Assembly (NCBI GenBank): GCA_002437415.1 | Contig: DJPL01000059.1 | Span: 1 to 33,787, forward strand | Reading direction: 5' to 3' | Source: Ruminococcaceae bacterium UBA6413 | GTDB taxonomy: Bacteria > Bacillota > Clostridia > Oscillospirales > Ruminococcaceae | DNA length: 33,787 nucleotides | Shown: positions 1 through 9,151 of the stretch, in pieces | Layout of the letters: every line of letters starts with the position of its first letter | Position numbering within the stretch: position 1 is the stretch's first letter | Made by a program: the position numbers and the translations under genes | The notes under the pieces: model-generated | Databases searched by the model: none | The model's input: only the letters and a program-made list of their open reading frames with translations | Told to the model about the DNA's origin: nothing

Positions 1-88
1 ACGCTTAACGCTACACGTCCGCAGTTTTAGTACAAATATCTTAGGTTAGTAGCGTTTTTTGAAAGGTTAATGTTAGTGCAGTTGCAAC

Positions 89-158
89 GATACACTCACG
101 AAATTATTGACACCTAGTAAGCACTGAAACTGTTTTCAGCGGTGTTGGCTGTATATTT
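89..158 (+). repeat. Left arm of a 70-bp inverted repeat
   Basis: This stretch matches the reverse complement of 33718-33787 at about 56 of 70 positions with no gaps (aligned by eye). The outer 22 bases match at 20 positions, around the core CTCACGAAATTATT. Inside the arm, ACACC and GGTGT can pair, and CTGAAA/TTTCAG forms a small hairpin (about 125-140). No open reading frame is carried. It may be a dispersed intergenic repeat, a small non-autonomous element or a conserved RNA element; its identity is unknown. The rest of 1-246 shows no gene, and no clear terminator for the minus-strand gene ending at 247. Confidence 0.7.
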
Positions 159-246
159 ATTGTTTTGACTTTTTTACTATATGTTGCACTGCAATTTAAA
201 TGAAACTTGATAAGCCGAGAAATTATGTCACAGCCACATATCATAT

Positions 247-1977
247 TTATATATTCAGAAGATACGAAAGTGTATCGCCTATTTCACCGAGAGCATTTTC
301 GGTCGTCATACCTACAAGCACATCGGTAGCGCCGTGCTCAACGCAGAAGCTTGCTACATTGAAGTTGCAGTAGCGCACATCTATAACATATATCTCGCTG
401 AATGACGAGGTAAGGCACGGAACCATAGCGCTGGGATAGTCGTCCTTGAGCACAACAAGAACTCTGTCGTTGTCGGCATCGGTCGTGATATGCTTTATGT
501 AGCTGTCCGCGACCATAAACAGGCTGTAGAACGCAGTTGTGTTATAGTCCGACCTCGGCATCAGAGGATATTCAAACTGAAATTCGTAGTCCTCGTCATA
601 ATACTCGGTCGTATACTCGTTCTGGGGCACATAGAAGGTGAAGGTTTCGCCCTCGTACATAAGGCCTTCGTACTGAGTTGCCGCATAGACAGAGCCTAGG
701 CAGTCCTCCTCATACTTCTCATATGAGGATAATTTAGCGAAGTCTACACCCGCTGTCTTTGCAAAGCTCTGAGCCGCATAGTACGCCCCGAGCTGCTGCC
801 AGTGGCAGTCGCGCAGGAAGAACAGATCCTCTTTCTGATGAGGGAGAAGCGCCTTCATAGTATCTATGACCTTTATATCCTTGCTAAGCATATTGGAGAT
901 ATACTCCGAGTCGCTCAGCTCCGTATACTTTGACTTTTCGAGCTCGGCGGGGGTTATAAATGTATTCTGGGTAAGCGCCAGCATACTGTATACGTTGGTA
1001 TCGGGGAGCAATGTTTTCAGCGTGTTGAGGGTATGGGCATAGTCCTCCGCGTTATCACGGTTTCCGTTATAGAGCTGAGCACCATATATTGTATCGCCGC
1101 TCTGATATACAAGCTGTGTGCCCTCTTCGTAAAGCACCTGTGCATCGGGGTCTGAGGGAGCTATATATACGTTTTCGGGCTTTGAAGCATTACTGCTGTT
1201 ATCCGACTTAGAGCTAGTGTCGGATTTTGAGCTTGTGTCGGATTTTGAACTCGCTTCGGCTTTAGAACTGTCGTTTGACGATGTTTCAGCTTTGCTCTCG
1301 GGGGCAGAGTCGGTGCTCTCGGGGGCATCGCTTGACGTGTCGGACGGAGCGGGAGTTACAATAGCTATGGGCTTTGTGGACGCAGTTGTGACCTCGGTCT
1401 GTGATGGACCGCTGTTTATCTGCGAAACGTTACCCTTTATCTCCGCGCCGTCTATTGAGAAGCCGAACAGCGAGCGGAAGCCTGCACCGATCGCTTTGAA
1501 TGTATCTCTGAACGGCACGGTATCATTAAAGAAATAGCTGATATCGCTTGTGTAATCGCCGCTCCAGTATGCGTCCCATGTGAACTTCGGGAATGTGGCA
1601 AGATTACGCTTTTCCGATTCCGATACCGTCGGACGCGGAAGTACAAGAAGTCCTACCGTAACTACTGCAAAGAACGCCGTGCATACGCCGATATTTATCT
1701 TCATCGCAAGCTTTTTCTTACGCTCGTCTTCGGTCAGCGGCTTATTTTCCTGCTGTGCCTTTTCTTCTCTGTCCTGCTTTTCGGGCTTTACCTTTATCTG
1801 CTTCTCGGTTCTGACGCTTTTTGCCGGCTTTTCGCCCTTTACGGAATGAGTATTTTCGCTTTTTTCGGTTTTTTCGTGCTTTGCTTTCTTAGGCTCACTG
1901 CTTTTCTGAGCCGCTATCTTACGACGGTATATTTCGTTAAGCTCTTCAAGCTCCTTATCATCGATATGGTCTGCCAC
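247..1977 (-). CDS. DHHW-family / AlgX-like SGNH protein, membrane anchored
   Basis: This 576-residue protein resembles the DHHW family, which is related to the AlgJ/AlgX SGNH-type proteins that work with MBOAT acyltransferases in polymer O-acetylation. Residues 1-90 are cytoplasmic, very rich in Lys and Glu. One membrane segment lies at about 93-113, followed by the typical start of the domain (ERNLATFP, then a 'YF.D..PFRD' stretch to about 158). Residues 190-270 are a Ser/Asp-rich linker with SSKSDT repeats. The domain resumes with the DCHW motif (390-393), matching the Asp-His pair of SGNH enzymes, and ADS (490-492) at the likely nucleophile position. Its ATG is 17 bases after the MBOAT stop, so the two genes form one operon. 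Assignment is firm at family level; the polymer modified is unknown. Confidence 0.82.
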   Translation of the reverse strand: MADHIDDKELEELNEIYRRKIAAQKSSEPKKAKHEKTEKSENTHSVKGEKPAKSVRTEKQIKVKPEKQDREEKAQQENKPLTEDERKKKLAMKINIGVCTAFFAVVTVGLLVLPRPTVSESEKRNLATFPKFTWDAYWSGDYTSDISYFFNDTVPFRDTFKAIGAGFRSLFGFSIDGAEIKGNVSQINSGPSQTEVTTASTKPIAIVTPAPSDTSSDAPESTDSAPESKAETSSNDSSKAEASSKSDTSSKSDTSSKSDNSSNASKPENVYIAPSDPDAQVLYEEGTQLVYQSGDTIYGAQLYNGNRDNAEDYAHTLNTLKTLLPDTNVYSMLALTQNTFITPAELEKSKYTELSDSEYISNMLSKDIKVIDTMKALLPHQKEDLFFLRDCHWQQLGAYYAAQSFAKTAGVDFAKLSSYEKYEEDCLGSVYAATQYEGLMYEGETFTFYVPQNEYTTEYYDEDYEFQFEYPLMPRSDYNTTAFYSLFMVADSYIKHITTDADNDRVLVVLKDDYPSAMVPCLTSSFSEIYVIDVRYCNFNVASFCVEHGATDVLVGMTTENALGEIGDTLSYLLNI

Positions 1978-1994
1978 TTTTACTCACTCCTTTC

Positions 1995-3398
1995 TCAGAA
2001 CTGCCAGTAGATGAACGGGTTGTTTGTGGCATTTACAAGCAGTATACTGCTCAGTGCAAACACCGCAACATTAAGCACCGTCTGACCTACTGAGGTTGCA
2101 AGATAATAATTCATACTCTCAAGCTTTTTCTTGAGTGCGGGAACAACAGGCATACACAGCACAACACTCACTATAAACAGCCATGCATTTGCTGTCATAT
2201 TCTGTGTGGAGATCTTATCGACAAACGAGTTGCCGTTCAGTCCGACAAGGTTTCCGAGAAATGTGCCGAGCTTACCGAGATCGGTAAAGTAGAATATACC
2301 GAAGCCCACTACGACTACTATCGTATTGTATATATGTGCGAGCGCCTTTGGCATTTTTCTCATATTCTTGTTGCCTATAGTTCGCTCTATCAGAATGAAC
2401 AGTCCGAAGTAAAGACCCCATATGATATAGTTCCAGCTTGCACCGTGCCAGAAGCCTGTGCAGAACCATACAAGGAAGAGGTTGAGGTACTTTCTTCTCT
2501 TTCCGAATATCGGAACATACAGCAGATAGTCACGGAAGAATGTACCGAGGGAGATGTGCCATCTCTGCCAGAATTCCGTAATGTTCTTGCTGACAAACGG
2601 ATAGCGGAAGTTCTCGTCAAAATGGAAGCCGAATATACGTCCGAGACCTATCGCTATATCGGAATAGCCCGAGAAGTCAAAGTAGACCTGCATAGCGTAA
2701 ACTATTACGGTATACCATGTTCCGACTACGGATAACGATGCGAGGTCGCCGTTTTTGAAGAACGTATCGACAATAGTGCTGAGGTTGTTCGCAAGTATTA
2801 CCTTCTTGCCAAGACCCATGCATATCCTTGTGATACCCTCGCTGATATCCTCTCTCGTTATCACTCTGTTATCTATCTCGTCTTCAATTACCGCATAGCG
2901 GACGATAGGACCTGCAACGAGCTGAGGGAACATTGAGATGTACATAAGCAGCTTGTACCAGCTTCTCTGCACCTTTATCTTGCCCCAGTAGCAGTCAAGG
3001 ATATACGAGATTATCTGGAACGTGAAGAAGCTTATGCCTATCGGCATTTCTATATGCGGTACGGGCAGATCGACAGGGCTTATCGCGTTGAAGTTTTCAA
3101 CAAAGAAGCCCGTGTATTTGAAGAACATCAGCAGTCCTATATCAAATATAAGCGCACACGCCGTCACAGCAGTCGCTTTTTTGGTATCACGGAACTTATC
3201 TATCAGCAGTCCCGCAACATAGTTTACCGTAACGCTTCCTACCAGCAGGAACACCCACACGGGCTCTCCCCATGCATAGAATATCATTGAGAATACGATA
3301 AGCACCCAGTTGCGATATACAGTCTTACGGCAGATGAAATATGCTATAAAGCACAGTGCCATAAAGAAGTACAGGAAAAATAAATCGGCGAATATCAA
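1995..3398 (-). CDS. MBOAT family O-acyltransferase (AlgI/DltB-like)
   Basis: This is a polytopic membrane protein of the MBOAT family, which moves acyl groups across the membrane to extracellular polymers. Family motifs are clear: GISFFTFQ and GPIVRY in the first half, YFDFSGYSDIAIG, FWQRWHISLGTFFRDY (about 276-291) and FWHGASWNYI, whose His (about 318) is the expected catalytic residue. I place the start at a TTG codon at 3398 (467 residues). AAAGGAC lies a few bases upstream, and the protein then begins with the hydrophobic segment typical of the family. An ATG at 3464 would add 22 polar residues with no good ribosome site. A consensus promoter lies 85-110 bases upstream. It is co-transcribed with the DHHW protein, its expected partner. 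Cell-wall or capsule acetylation is inferred. Confidence 0.88.
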   Translation of the reverse strand: MIFADLFFLYFFMALCFIAYFICRKTVYRNWVLIVFSMIFYAWGEPVWVFLLVGSVTVNYVAGLLIDKFRDTKKATAVTACALIFDIGLLMFFKYTGFFVENFNAISPVDLPVPHIEMPIGISFFTFQIISYILDCYWGKIKVQRSWYKLLMYISMFPQLVAGPIVRYAVIEDEIDNRVITREDISEGITRICMGLGKKVILANNLSTIVDTFFKNGDLASLSVVGTWYTVIVYAMQVYFDFSGYSDIAIGLGRIFGFHFDENFRYPFVSKNITEFWQRWHISLGTFFRDYLLYVPIFGKRRKYLNLFLVWFCTGFWHGASWNYIIWGLYFGLFILIERTIGNKNMRKMPKALAHIYNTIVVVVGFGIFYFTDLGKLGTFLGNLVGLNGNSFVDKISTQNMTANAWLFIVSVVLCMPVVPALKKKLESMNYYLATSVGQTVLNVAVFALSSILLVNATNNPFIYWQF

Positions 3399-3481
3399 CT
3401 GTATCGTCCTTTCTTTTGAAGCTTTTAATATCTGTATTTTGTGTGTTTGTCCGATTTCAGGCAAACTCTGTTCAGTATATA

Positions 3482-3510
3482 ATTATACTATATCGAAAGC
3501 GGTATGTCAA
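3482..3510 (-). promoter_or_regulatory. Sigma-A promoter for the MBOAT-DHHW operon
   Basis: On the minus strand TTGACA (3510-3505), a 17-base spacer and TATAAT (3487-3482) form a perfect consensus promoter. It reads towards the MBOAT gene with a leader of about 75 bases. Confidence 0.85.
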
Positions 3511-3593
3511 TTTCAATCAGCCCCGACTTTATCCGAAAAATCGCCGTTTCAAACGCGGTTTATTGTGACAAATAACCACTGTGCGGCAGGGCA

Positions 3594-3624
3594 GAAAAAA
3601 TTGCCCCCGAAAATCGGGGGCAAT
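3594..3624 (-). terminator. Intrinsic terminator after ftsH
   Basis: ATTGCCCCCGA (3600-3610) and TCGGGGGCAAT (3614-3624) form a perfect 11-bp stem with a 3-base loop. On the minus strand it is followed by a run of T. It lies 13 bases past the ftsH stop and ends the housekeeping operon. Confidence 0.93.
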
Positions 3625-3636
3625 CGTTAAATTTGA

Positions 3637-5595
3637 TTATTCGTTTGTTTCGTTGATATCGTTATTATCGTTATCGCCGATAACCTGAGCGGTATCCTCC
3701 GAAGCTGCGGGAGCAACATCGTTTGTGCTCTGAACAGGTGCGCCTGAATTATCGTCAAGCGGTTCGCCGTTCATCAGCTTGTAGAAGTCCTCGCCGTCTA
3801 TCTTCTCGTGCTCCATAAGGTAATAAGCGACCTTGTCGAGCTGATCTCTGTGGTTTAAGAGTATCTGCTTTGCGTTCTCATAGCCTGTGTCGATAAGCTC
3901 ACGGATCTCGCCGTCAATCTCGGCGGCAACGTTCTCAGAGTAATTTCTGCCCTGAGAATAATCTCTGCCGAGGAATACCTCTGAGTTGTCGTGACCGTAA
4001 ACGATAGGACCGAGCTTTTCGGAGAAGCCGTATCTTGTTACCATGCTTCTCGCAAGGTCTGTTGCACGTTCGATATCATTGCTTGCGCCTGTTGAAATAT
4101 CGTCAAGTACGATCTTTTCGGCAACACGTCCGCCGAGCAGAACGATGATCTCTTCTTCCATCTGCGTCTTGCTTCTGAAGCTTCTGTCATGCTCGGGAAG
4201 CGACATTGTATAGCCGCCTGCCATACCTCTGGGTATGATCGAAACCTGATGTACGGGATCCTGTGTCTTGCAGTGGAATGTGCAGACTGCGTGACCTGCC
4301 TCGTGGAACGCTGTAAGACGCTTTTCTTCCTCGCTTACGACCTTTGACTTTTTCTCAGGTCCTGCAACTACCTTGATGGTAGCCTCTTCTATATCGGGCT
4401 GTGTTATAGCCTTTCTGTTGTTTCTTGCCGCAAGCAGAGCCGCCTCGTTTACAAGGTTTGCAAGGTCCGCACCGGTAAAGCCCGCTGTACCCTTTGCGAT
4501 AGTGGCAAGGCTTATGTCGGGGGCAAGCTTCTTATTCTTGGTGTGAACACGCAAAATAGCCTCTCTGCCCTTGATATCGGGATATCCTACGGTGATCTGT
4601 CTGTCGAAACGACCGGGACGGAGCAGTGCGGGGTCAAGAATATCACGTCTGTTTGTAGCCGCAATAACGATAACGCCCTGATTGTCCGAGAAGCCGTCCA
4701 TCTCAACGAGCAGCTGGTTCAGCGTCTGTTCACGCTCATCGTGACCGCCGCCGAGACCTGTACCTCTCTGACGACCTACCGCGTCTATCTCATCTATGAA
4801 GATAACAGAAGGTGTATGCTTCTTTGCCTGATCAAACAGATCTCTTACGCGGCTCGCACCGACACCGACAAACATCTCAACGAAGTCCGAACCGCTTATA
4901 GAGAAGAACGGAACATTAGCTTCACCTGCAACAGCCTTTGCAAGTAAGGTCTTACCTGTACCGGGAGGGCCGAGCAGAAGTACGCCGCGCGGTATCTTAG
5001 CGCCGAGCTCCTGATACTTTCTGGGATTTCTCATAAAGTCGACGATCTCGCTCATCTCTTCCTTTTCTTCCTCTGCACCCGCAACATCGGCAAAGGTTAT
5101 CTTAGGACCGTTTGCAGGCTGTGTTCTGGCGTTTGCCTTTGAGAACTGCGACATCTTTCCGCCGCCCGCCTGACGCATAATTACAAATGTAAAGCCTATC
5201 ATCAGCGCTACCATAAGCAGGTAAGGCAGGAAGCTCAGCAGGAACGAATTGTCCGAAACGGGATAGAAGTCCTCAACGAGCGGGCTGTCGGGGTTCTTTT
5301 CGTTATATGCCTTTCTGTAGCCTTCTGTGTCCTGTAAGAACAGGCTTACGTTAGGTACAGAGTACTTATACTTCTTTGTGCTGTCGCTCTTTAAGGTATA
5401 CTGTAATTCACCCGAGCCGAGATCAAGCGTATAGCCTGAAACGTTGTAGTTATCAAATTCGCTTATCACCTGTGAATATCTTGTACGTTCACCCGGTGTC
5501 GCGCTCATCTGAAGCATTGTGACCATGCCTATGACGAGCAGAACGATAACTGCAAGGTAAATGAAAACGCCTTTGAATTTGTTGTTCTGATTCAT
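3637..5595 (-). CDS. ftsH: ATP-dependent zinc metalloprotease FtsH
   Basis: FtsH is a membrane-anchored hexameric AAA+ protease that extracts and degrades membrane and unstable cytoplasmic proteins. The 652-residue protein has the full architecture: a first membrane segment (about 10-28), an extracytoplasmic domain, a second segment (about 118-140), Walker A GPPGTGKT (209-216), Walker B VIFIDEID (264-271), the second region of homology (about 315-333, with RPGRFDR), and the zinc site HEAGH (431-435). The last 35 residues are an acidic, Asn/Asp-rich tail. The ATG at 5595 is preceded by AGAAAGGGA. It follows hpt by 82 bases, a gap holding only small hairpins without T-runs, and tilS-hpt-ftsH is a common Firmicute order. 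Length is normal. Confidence 0.97.
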   Translation of the reverse strand: MNQNNKFKGVFIYLAVIVLLVIGMVTMLQMSATPGERTRYSQVISEFDNYNVSGYTLDLGSGELQYTLKSDSTKKYKYSVPNVSLFLQDTEGYRKAYNEKNPDSPLVEDFYPVSDNSFLLSFLPYLLMVALMIGFTFVIMRQAGGGKMSQFSKANARTQPANGPKITFADVAGAEEEKEEMSEIVDFMRNPRKYQELGAKIPRGVLLLGPPGTGKTLLAKAVAGEANVPFFSISGSDFVEMFVGVGASRVRDLFDQAKKHTPSVIFIDEIDAVGRQRGTGLGGGHDEREQTLNQLLVEMDGFSDNQGVIVIAATNRRDILDPALLRPGRFDRQITVGYPDIKGREAILRVHTKNKKLAPDISLATIAKGTAGFTGADLANLVNEAALLAARNNRKAITQPDIEEATIKVVAGPEKKSKVVSEEEKRLTAFHEAGHAVCTFHCKTQDPVHQVSIIPRGMAGGYTMSLPEHDRSFRSKTQMEEEIIVLLGGRVAEKIVLDDISTGASNDIERATDLARSMVTRYGFSEKLGPIVYGHDNSEVFLGRDYSQGRNYSENVAAEIDGEIRELIDTGYENAKQILLNHRDQLDKVAYYLMEHEKIDGEDFYKLMNGEPLDDNSGAPVQSTNDVAPAASEDTAQVIGDNDNNDINETNE

Positions 5596-5677
5596 CAGTT
5601 TCCCTTTCTGTCGGTCGTATCTGCATATTGCACCCGACCGTCTTTACGGTTATATTTTTACAGCTTCGGCGCTGTTT

Positions 5678-6220
5678 TCAGCGTGCCTCGACCTTAAGCT
5701 CACCTATGTACGGAAGATTTCTGTACAGCTGGGCATAGTCAAGTCCGTATCCTACTACGAACACGTCGTCAACGTCAAAGCCGATATAGTCTGCCTTTAT
5801 AACTTCTGATTTTCTTACCTTCTTATTAAGCAACGTACACACCTTTATCGACGCGGGCTCTCTTTCAAGAAACAGATCCTTTACGAATTTAAGCGTCTTT
5901 CCGCTGTCGAGGATATCCTCAACGAGTATAACGTGCTTGCCCTTAATGTCGGCGGTAATATCCTTTGTAAGCTTAAGCTCACCCGATGTCGTACCGTTTC
6001 CGTATGACTGCACCGTTACAAAGTCAAGTCTTGTGTAAAGGTCTATGCTTTTCATAACGTCCGACAGGAACATAAACGAGCCTTTGAGTATACCTATTAT
6101 CGTTACCTCTTCGCCCTTATAGTCCTCGGTTATCTGTTTTCCTATCTCTTCTGCTCTTTTCATAAGCTCTTCACTTGTGAAAAGCACTCTTTCGATATCG
6201 TTGTGTATGCTGTTTTCCAC
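5678..6220 (-). CDS. hpt: Hypoxanthine phosphoribosyltransferase
   Basis: This purine-salvage enzyme joins hypoxanthine or guanine to PRPP to give IMP or GMP in the cytoplasm. At 180 residues it has the normal family length. The PRPP-binding loop VILVEDILDSGKT (97-109) carries the two acidic residues and the phosphate loop; LKGSFMF (45-51) and the YGLDY segment near the C-terminus also match. The start is a GTG at 6220, supported by GGAGA eight bases upstream. A promoter of its own lies between tilS and hpt, so hpt and ftsH can be expressed apart from the genes upstream. Which purine is preferred cannot be told from sequence. Confidence 0.95.
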   Translation of the reverse strand: MENSIHNDIERVLFTSEELMKRAEEIGKQITEDYKGEEVTIIGILKGSFMFLSDVMKSIDLYTRLDFVTVQSYGNGTTSGELKLTKDITADIKGKHVILVEDILDSGKTLKFVKDLFLEREPASIKVCTLLNKKVRKSEVIKADYIGFDVDDVFVVGYGLDYAQLYRNLPYIGELKVEAR

Positions 6221-6312
6221 GTCTAATTTCTCCGTTTTTTCTTTATCGTAAATAATACATCGCTTATATTAAATAAATGTTAAGCGATTGCAACAAAATC
6301 CGCAATACTGCA

Positions 6313-6341
6313 ATTATAGCACGAATGCCCTTAAAAAGCAA
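6313..6341 (-). promoter_or_regulatory. Internal promoter for hpt-ftsH
   Basis: Minus-strand TTGCTT (6341-6336), a 17-base spacer and TATAAT (6318-6313) lie in the 153-base gap between tilS and hpt. The -10 is perfect and the -35 matches at four of six positions. A weaker second candidate (TTGCAA-16-TAATAT) lies closer to hpt. Confidence 0.7.
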
Positions 6342-6373
6342 CGGCGATAATTATTTTTAAGCTGTTTATCACA

Positions 6374-7348
6374 CTAATTTCGTCTGAATTTCTCACAGTC
6401 TGTCAGCACGAACAGCTTTTTTTTGCGTATCATAACAAATTTGAACTGACACGGATTTATCTTTCCCTGTCTTGCCCTTATAATTCCGACACAGCTTTCG
6501 ACCGCTTTCATATTAAGCGGTATATCGTTATTTTTGAAAAGCATCGTGACGATACGCCGCAGTATGCATTCGTCAGCCGTATAAAGCACGTTGACATCGT
6601 ACTTATCATCAGGCGTATGCGCCTTTTCCATAAGCCCCGCCGCTAATTTATCAAGATATCTGTCGTCATCGGATACCGACTGTGACAGCCTGCTTATCGC
6701 ACCGAAAAGCGCGGGATTTATTTCTCGTAGCAGCGGCACGACCTTATGCCTTATCTTGTTTCGGGTGTAGTCGTCGGACAGGTTTGTGCTGTCGGTGACA
6801 TAATCAAGCGAATTTTCCGTGCAGTACCGCTCTATATCCTCACGGGTATTGTATAACAGCGGACGTATTATATTGTCGCGCTTTGCGGGTATTCCGCATA
6901 TGCCCGACAGTGCCGTGCCGCGCACCATATTTATAAGTATGGTTTCGCAGTTGTCGGACGCTGTGTGCGCGGTAGCTATAAGCTTGCCGCGGCTTATGCT
7001 GTCGAAAAATTCATATCTGAGCCGCCTTGCGCATTCTTCAAGACTATCGTGCTTTTGCCTGAGGTCGTTTACCTTTATGCTTGCCACATACAGCGGTATG
7101 TCAAGAAATCTGCACATTCTGCGGACAAATCTCTCATCGCCGTCGCTCTCCTCACCGCGCAGATTGTGATTGACATGGCAGGCGGCAAGCGAAAATCCGA
7201 GCTCGTTTATCAGCGAATACAGCACATACAGCAAAGCGACGCTGTCTGCGCCGCCGCTTACCGCCGCAATTACAGTATCGCCCTTATTTATCATCGAATA
7301 CCGTTCTATCGTATTTTTAACGGAATTTTTTAAATCACTGCTCGGCAT
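6374..7348 (-). CDS. tilS: tRNA(Ile)-lysidine synthase, short form
   Basis: TilS attaches lysine to C34 of the tRNA-Ile with a CAU anticodon so that it reads AUA. The ATP-binding PP-loop SGGADS (31-36), CHVNHNLRG, and the RRLRYEFF and TAHTASDNCET stretches identify the N-terminal catalytic domain. The following ~100 residues fit the middle TilS domain. I choose the ATG at 7348 (324 residues) because GTGGAG sits seven bases before it; in-frame ATGs at 7354 and 7363 lie too close to or inside that site. The gene overlaps the dnaB stop by 14 bases. The protein is about 100 residues shorter than the E. coli enzyme and lacks the C-terminal domain. The DNA beyond the stop shows no broken coding remnant, so this looks like a natural short form. 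Confidence 0.9.
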   Translation of the reverse strand: MPSSDLKNSVKNTIERYSMINKGDTVIAAVSGGADSVALLYVLYSLINELGFSLAACHVNHNLRGEESDGDERFVRRMCRFLDIPLYVASIKVNDLRQKHDSLEECARRLRYEFFDSISRGKLIATAHTASDNCETILINMVRGTALSGICGIPAKRDNIIRPLLYNTREDIERYCTENSLDYVTDSTNLSDDYTRNKIRHKVVPLLREINPALFGAISRLSQSVSDDDRYLDKLAAGLMEKAHTPDDKYDVNVLYTADECILRRIVTMLFKNNDIPLNMKAVESCVGIIRARQGKINPCQFKFVMIRKKKLFVLTDCEKFRRN

Positions 7349-8687
7349 GGACATACTCCACATCTGTAAATCTTGTATACTGACCGTCCCATATCATATT
7401 GACATCGTTGGTTTCGCCATGACGGTTCTTCGCAACTATGCACTTGCAGGCTCTCTGATCCTCAGCCTCTTTATTATAATAGCTGTCACGGTACAGGAAC
7501 AGTACTATATCTGCGTCCTGCTCGATAGAACCCGAGTCACGCAGGTCTGACAGCATAGGGCGCTTATCGTCCTTCTTTTCTGCCGAACGCGCAAGCTGTG
7601 ACAGTACGATTATCGGAACATTGAGCTCCTTTGCCATTATCTTGAGGTTTCGCGTCATTTCCGAGATCTCGTTTACACGGTTAAGATCTCTTCTGCCCGA
7701 TGAGATAAGCTGTAAATAGTCTATTACTATCAGCCCGAGGTTCTCGACACGGCGGAGCTTTGCTTTCATCTCATTTACCGTGATAGCCGAGCTGTCGTCT
7801 ATATAGATATTCATATTCGATAGCACGAATGCCGCGTCTGCGAGGTTTCTCCACTGTGCCGGGTCAAATCGTCCCGTTGACATAAGCTCGCTTGAAATTC
7901 TGCCCTCGGAGGACAGCATACGCTTTACGAGCTGTTCCTTTGACATTTCGAGGTTGAATACACAAATCGCCTTTTCGGGGTGGTACTTTGCAACATTTGT
8001 CGCCATATTCATGGCAAACGATGTTTTACCCATACCGGGACGTGCCGCTACTATCAGCAAGTCCGATTTATTGAGTCCGTGTATATATTTGTCGAGTGAC
8101 GGAAAGCCTGATTTCAGTCCCTGTATGCCCTGCTTGTCGGGGTTTGCGCAAAGCTCGGACAGCTCGTTCAGTATGCCGACAACGATACCGTTCAGCTTTG
8201 TAAGACCTCTGACCTGGTTTTCGTTTCGTACCTCGTATATCTTCTTTTCCGCAAGCTCGAGCAGTGTGGCTGTTTCTGCCTGACCCTCGTTCGCGTTTTC
8301 GAGGATATCGCCCGCGATGCTTATCAGCTGTCGTCTTGTGTACTTATCCTCGACTATCTCGATATATCTGTCTATGCTTGAGATGCTCGGGACGGTTTCC
8401 ATAAGCTTTACAAGATATGTACGTCCCTCTTCCTGCGACTCAAAGACGTTCTGCTTCATACAGTTTTCAAGCACGGTAACAACATCTATGCTGTCGCTCG
8501 CGGCAAACATCTGCGTCATAACGGTGTAAATGTCGCTGTGCATTTTGACATAGAAGTGCTCGGGGTGCAGTTTTGCCGATGCCTTGGGCATATTGGCACT
8601 GCCGTCAAGCAGTATCGCGCCGAGTACAGACTGCTCCGCGTCAAGGCTGTACGGGAGATTTACCCCCGTAAGCTCCATATCAGCCAT
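7335..8687 (-). CDS. dnaB: Replicative DNA helicase DnaB
   Basis: DnaB is the hexameric helicase that unwinds DNA at the replication fork. The 450-residue product has the normal length, with the N-terminal primase-binding domain (about 12-115), a linker, and a RecA-like core. Walker A is AARPGMGKT (214-222) and Walker B ends in IDYLQL (about 321-326). SQLARSAEKKDDKRPMLSDL and the DSGSIEQDAD segment are typical of DnaB. No intein is present. The ATG at 8687 shares one base with the rplI stop and has GAGGAA upstream, so the two are translationally coupled. The order gdpP-rplI-dnaB is conserved in Firmicutes. Confidence 0.97.
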   Translation of the reverse strand: MADMELTGVNLPYSLDAEQSVLGAILLDGSANMPKASAKLHPEHFYVKMHSDIYTVMTQMFAASDSIDVVTVLENCMKQNVFESQEEGRTYLVKLMETVPSISSIDRYIEIVEDKYTRRQLISIAGDILENANEGQAETATLLELAEKKIYEVRNENQVRGLTKLNGIVVGILNELSELCANPDKQGIQGLKSGFPSLDKYIHGLNKSDLLIVAARPGMGKTSFAMNMATNVAKYHPEKAICVFNLEMSKEQLVKRMLSSEGRISSELMSTGRFDPAQWRNLADAAFVLSNMNIYIDDSSAITVNEMKAKLRRVENLGLIVIDYLQLISSGRRDLNRVNEISEMTRNLKIMAKELNVPIIVLSQLARSAEKKDDKRPMLSDLRDSGSIEQDADIVLFLYRDSYYNKEAEDQRACKCIVAKNRHGETNDVNMIWDGQYTRFTDVEYVHAEQ

Positions 8688-9133
8688 TATTCTTCCTCAA
8701 CCTTTACGCTGAACTGTGCGACGATACCCGTAAACAGTCTTGCTTCCGCATCGAATGTGCCGAATGACTTGATATCGCTCTTTGTTACTATCTTTCTCTT
8801 GTCAACGTCAAAGCCGAAATCACGCTTTATAAGCGCGCTTATATCCTTACCTGTAACAGAACCGAACAGCTTGCCGCCCTGTCCTGCTTTAGCCTTTACT
8901 GTAAGTACCTTGCCGTCGATGGTTTCCTTTATCTTCTTGGCGTTAGCCGCTTCAACGTCAAGCTTGTGCTGTGCGGAAGCCTTCTGACCCTCAAGGTGGT
9001 TAAGGTTCTCGTTGGTAGCTTCTACTGCAAGACCCTTCTTGATAAGGCAGTTTCTTGCGTATGCGTCCTTGACTTCCTTGACCTCGCCCTTCTTGCCTGA
9101 GCCTGCTACGTCCTGTGTGAAAATTACCTTCAT
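8687..9133 (-). CDS. rplI: 50S ribosomal protein L9
   Basis: This is large-subunit protein L9, which stabilises the L1 stalk region. The 148-residue protein has the N-terminal domain MKVIFTQDVAGSGKKGEVKE, with the conserved GSGKKG and the NCLIKKGLAVEAT stretch, then a long connecting helix (about 45-75) and the C-terminal domain with GKLFGSVT. The ATG at 9133 follows AAAGGAC. It lies 18 bases downstream of the gdpP stop and overlaps dnaB by one base. Nothing unusual is seen. Confidence 0.97.
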   Translation of the reverse strand: MKVIFTQDVAGSGKKGEVKEVKDAYARNCLIKKGLAVEATNENLNHLEGQKASAQHKLDVEAANAKKIKETIDGKVLTVKAKAGQGGKLFGSVTGKDISALIKRDFGFDVDKRKIVTKSDIKSFGTFDAEARLFTGIVAQFSVKVEEE

Positions 9134-9151
9134 TTTATATCGTCCTTTCGT

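Noticed and set aside
5596..5677. Small hairpins between hpt and ftsH as a terminator
   Set aside because: The stems are about 5 bp and lack a T-run, so they are unlikely to stop transcription.
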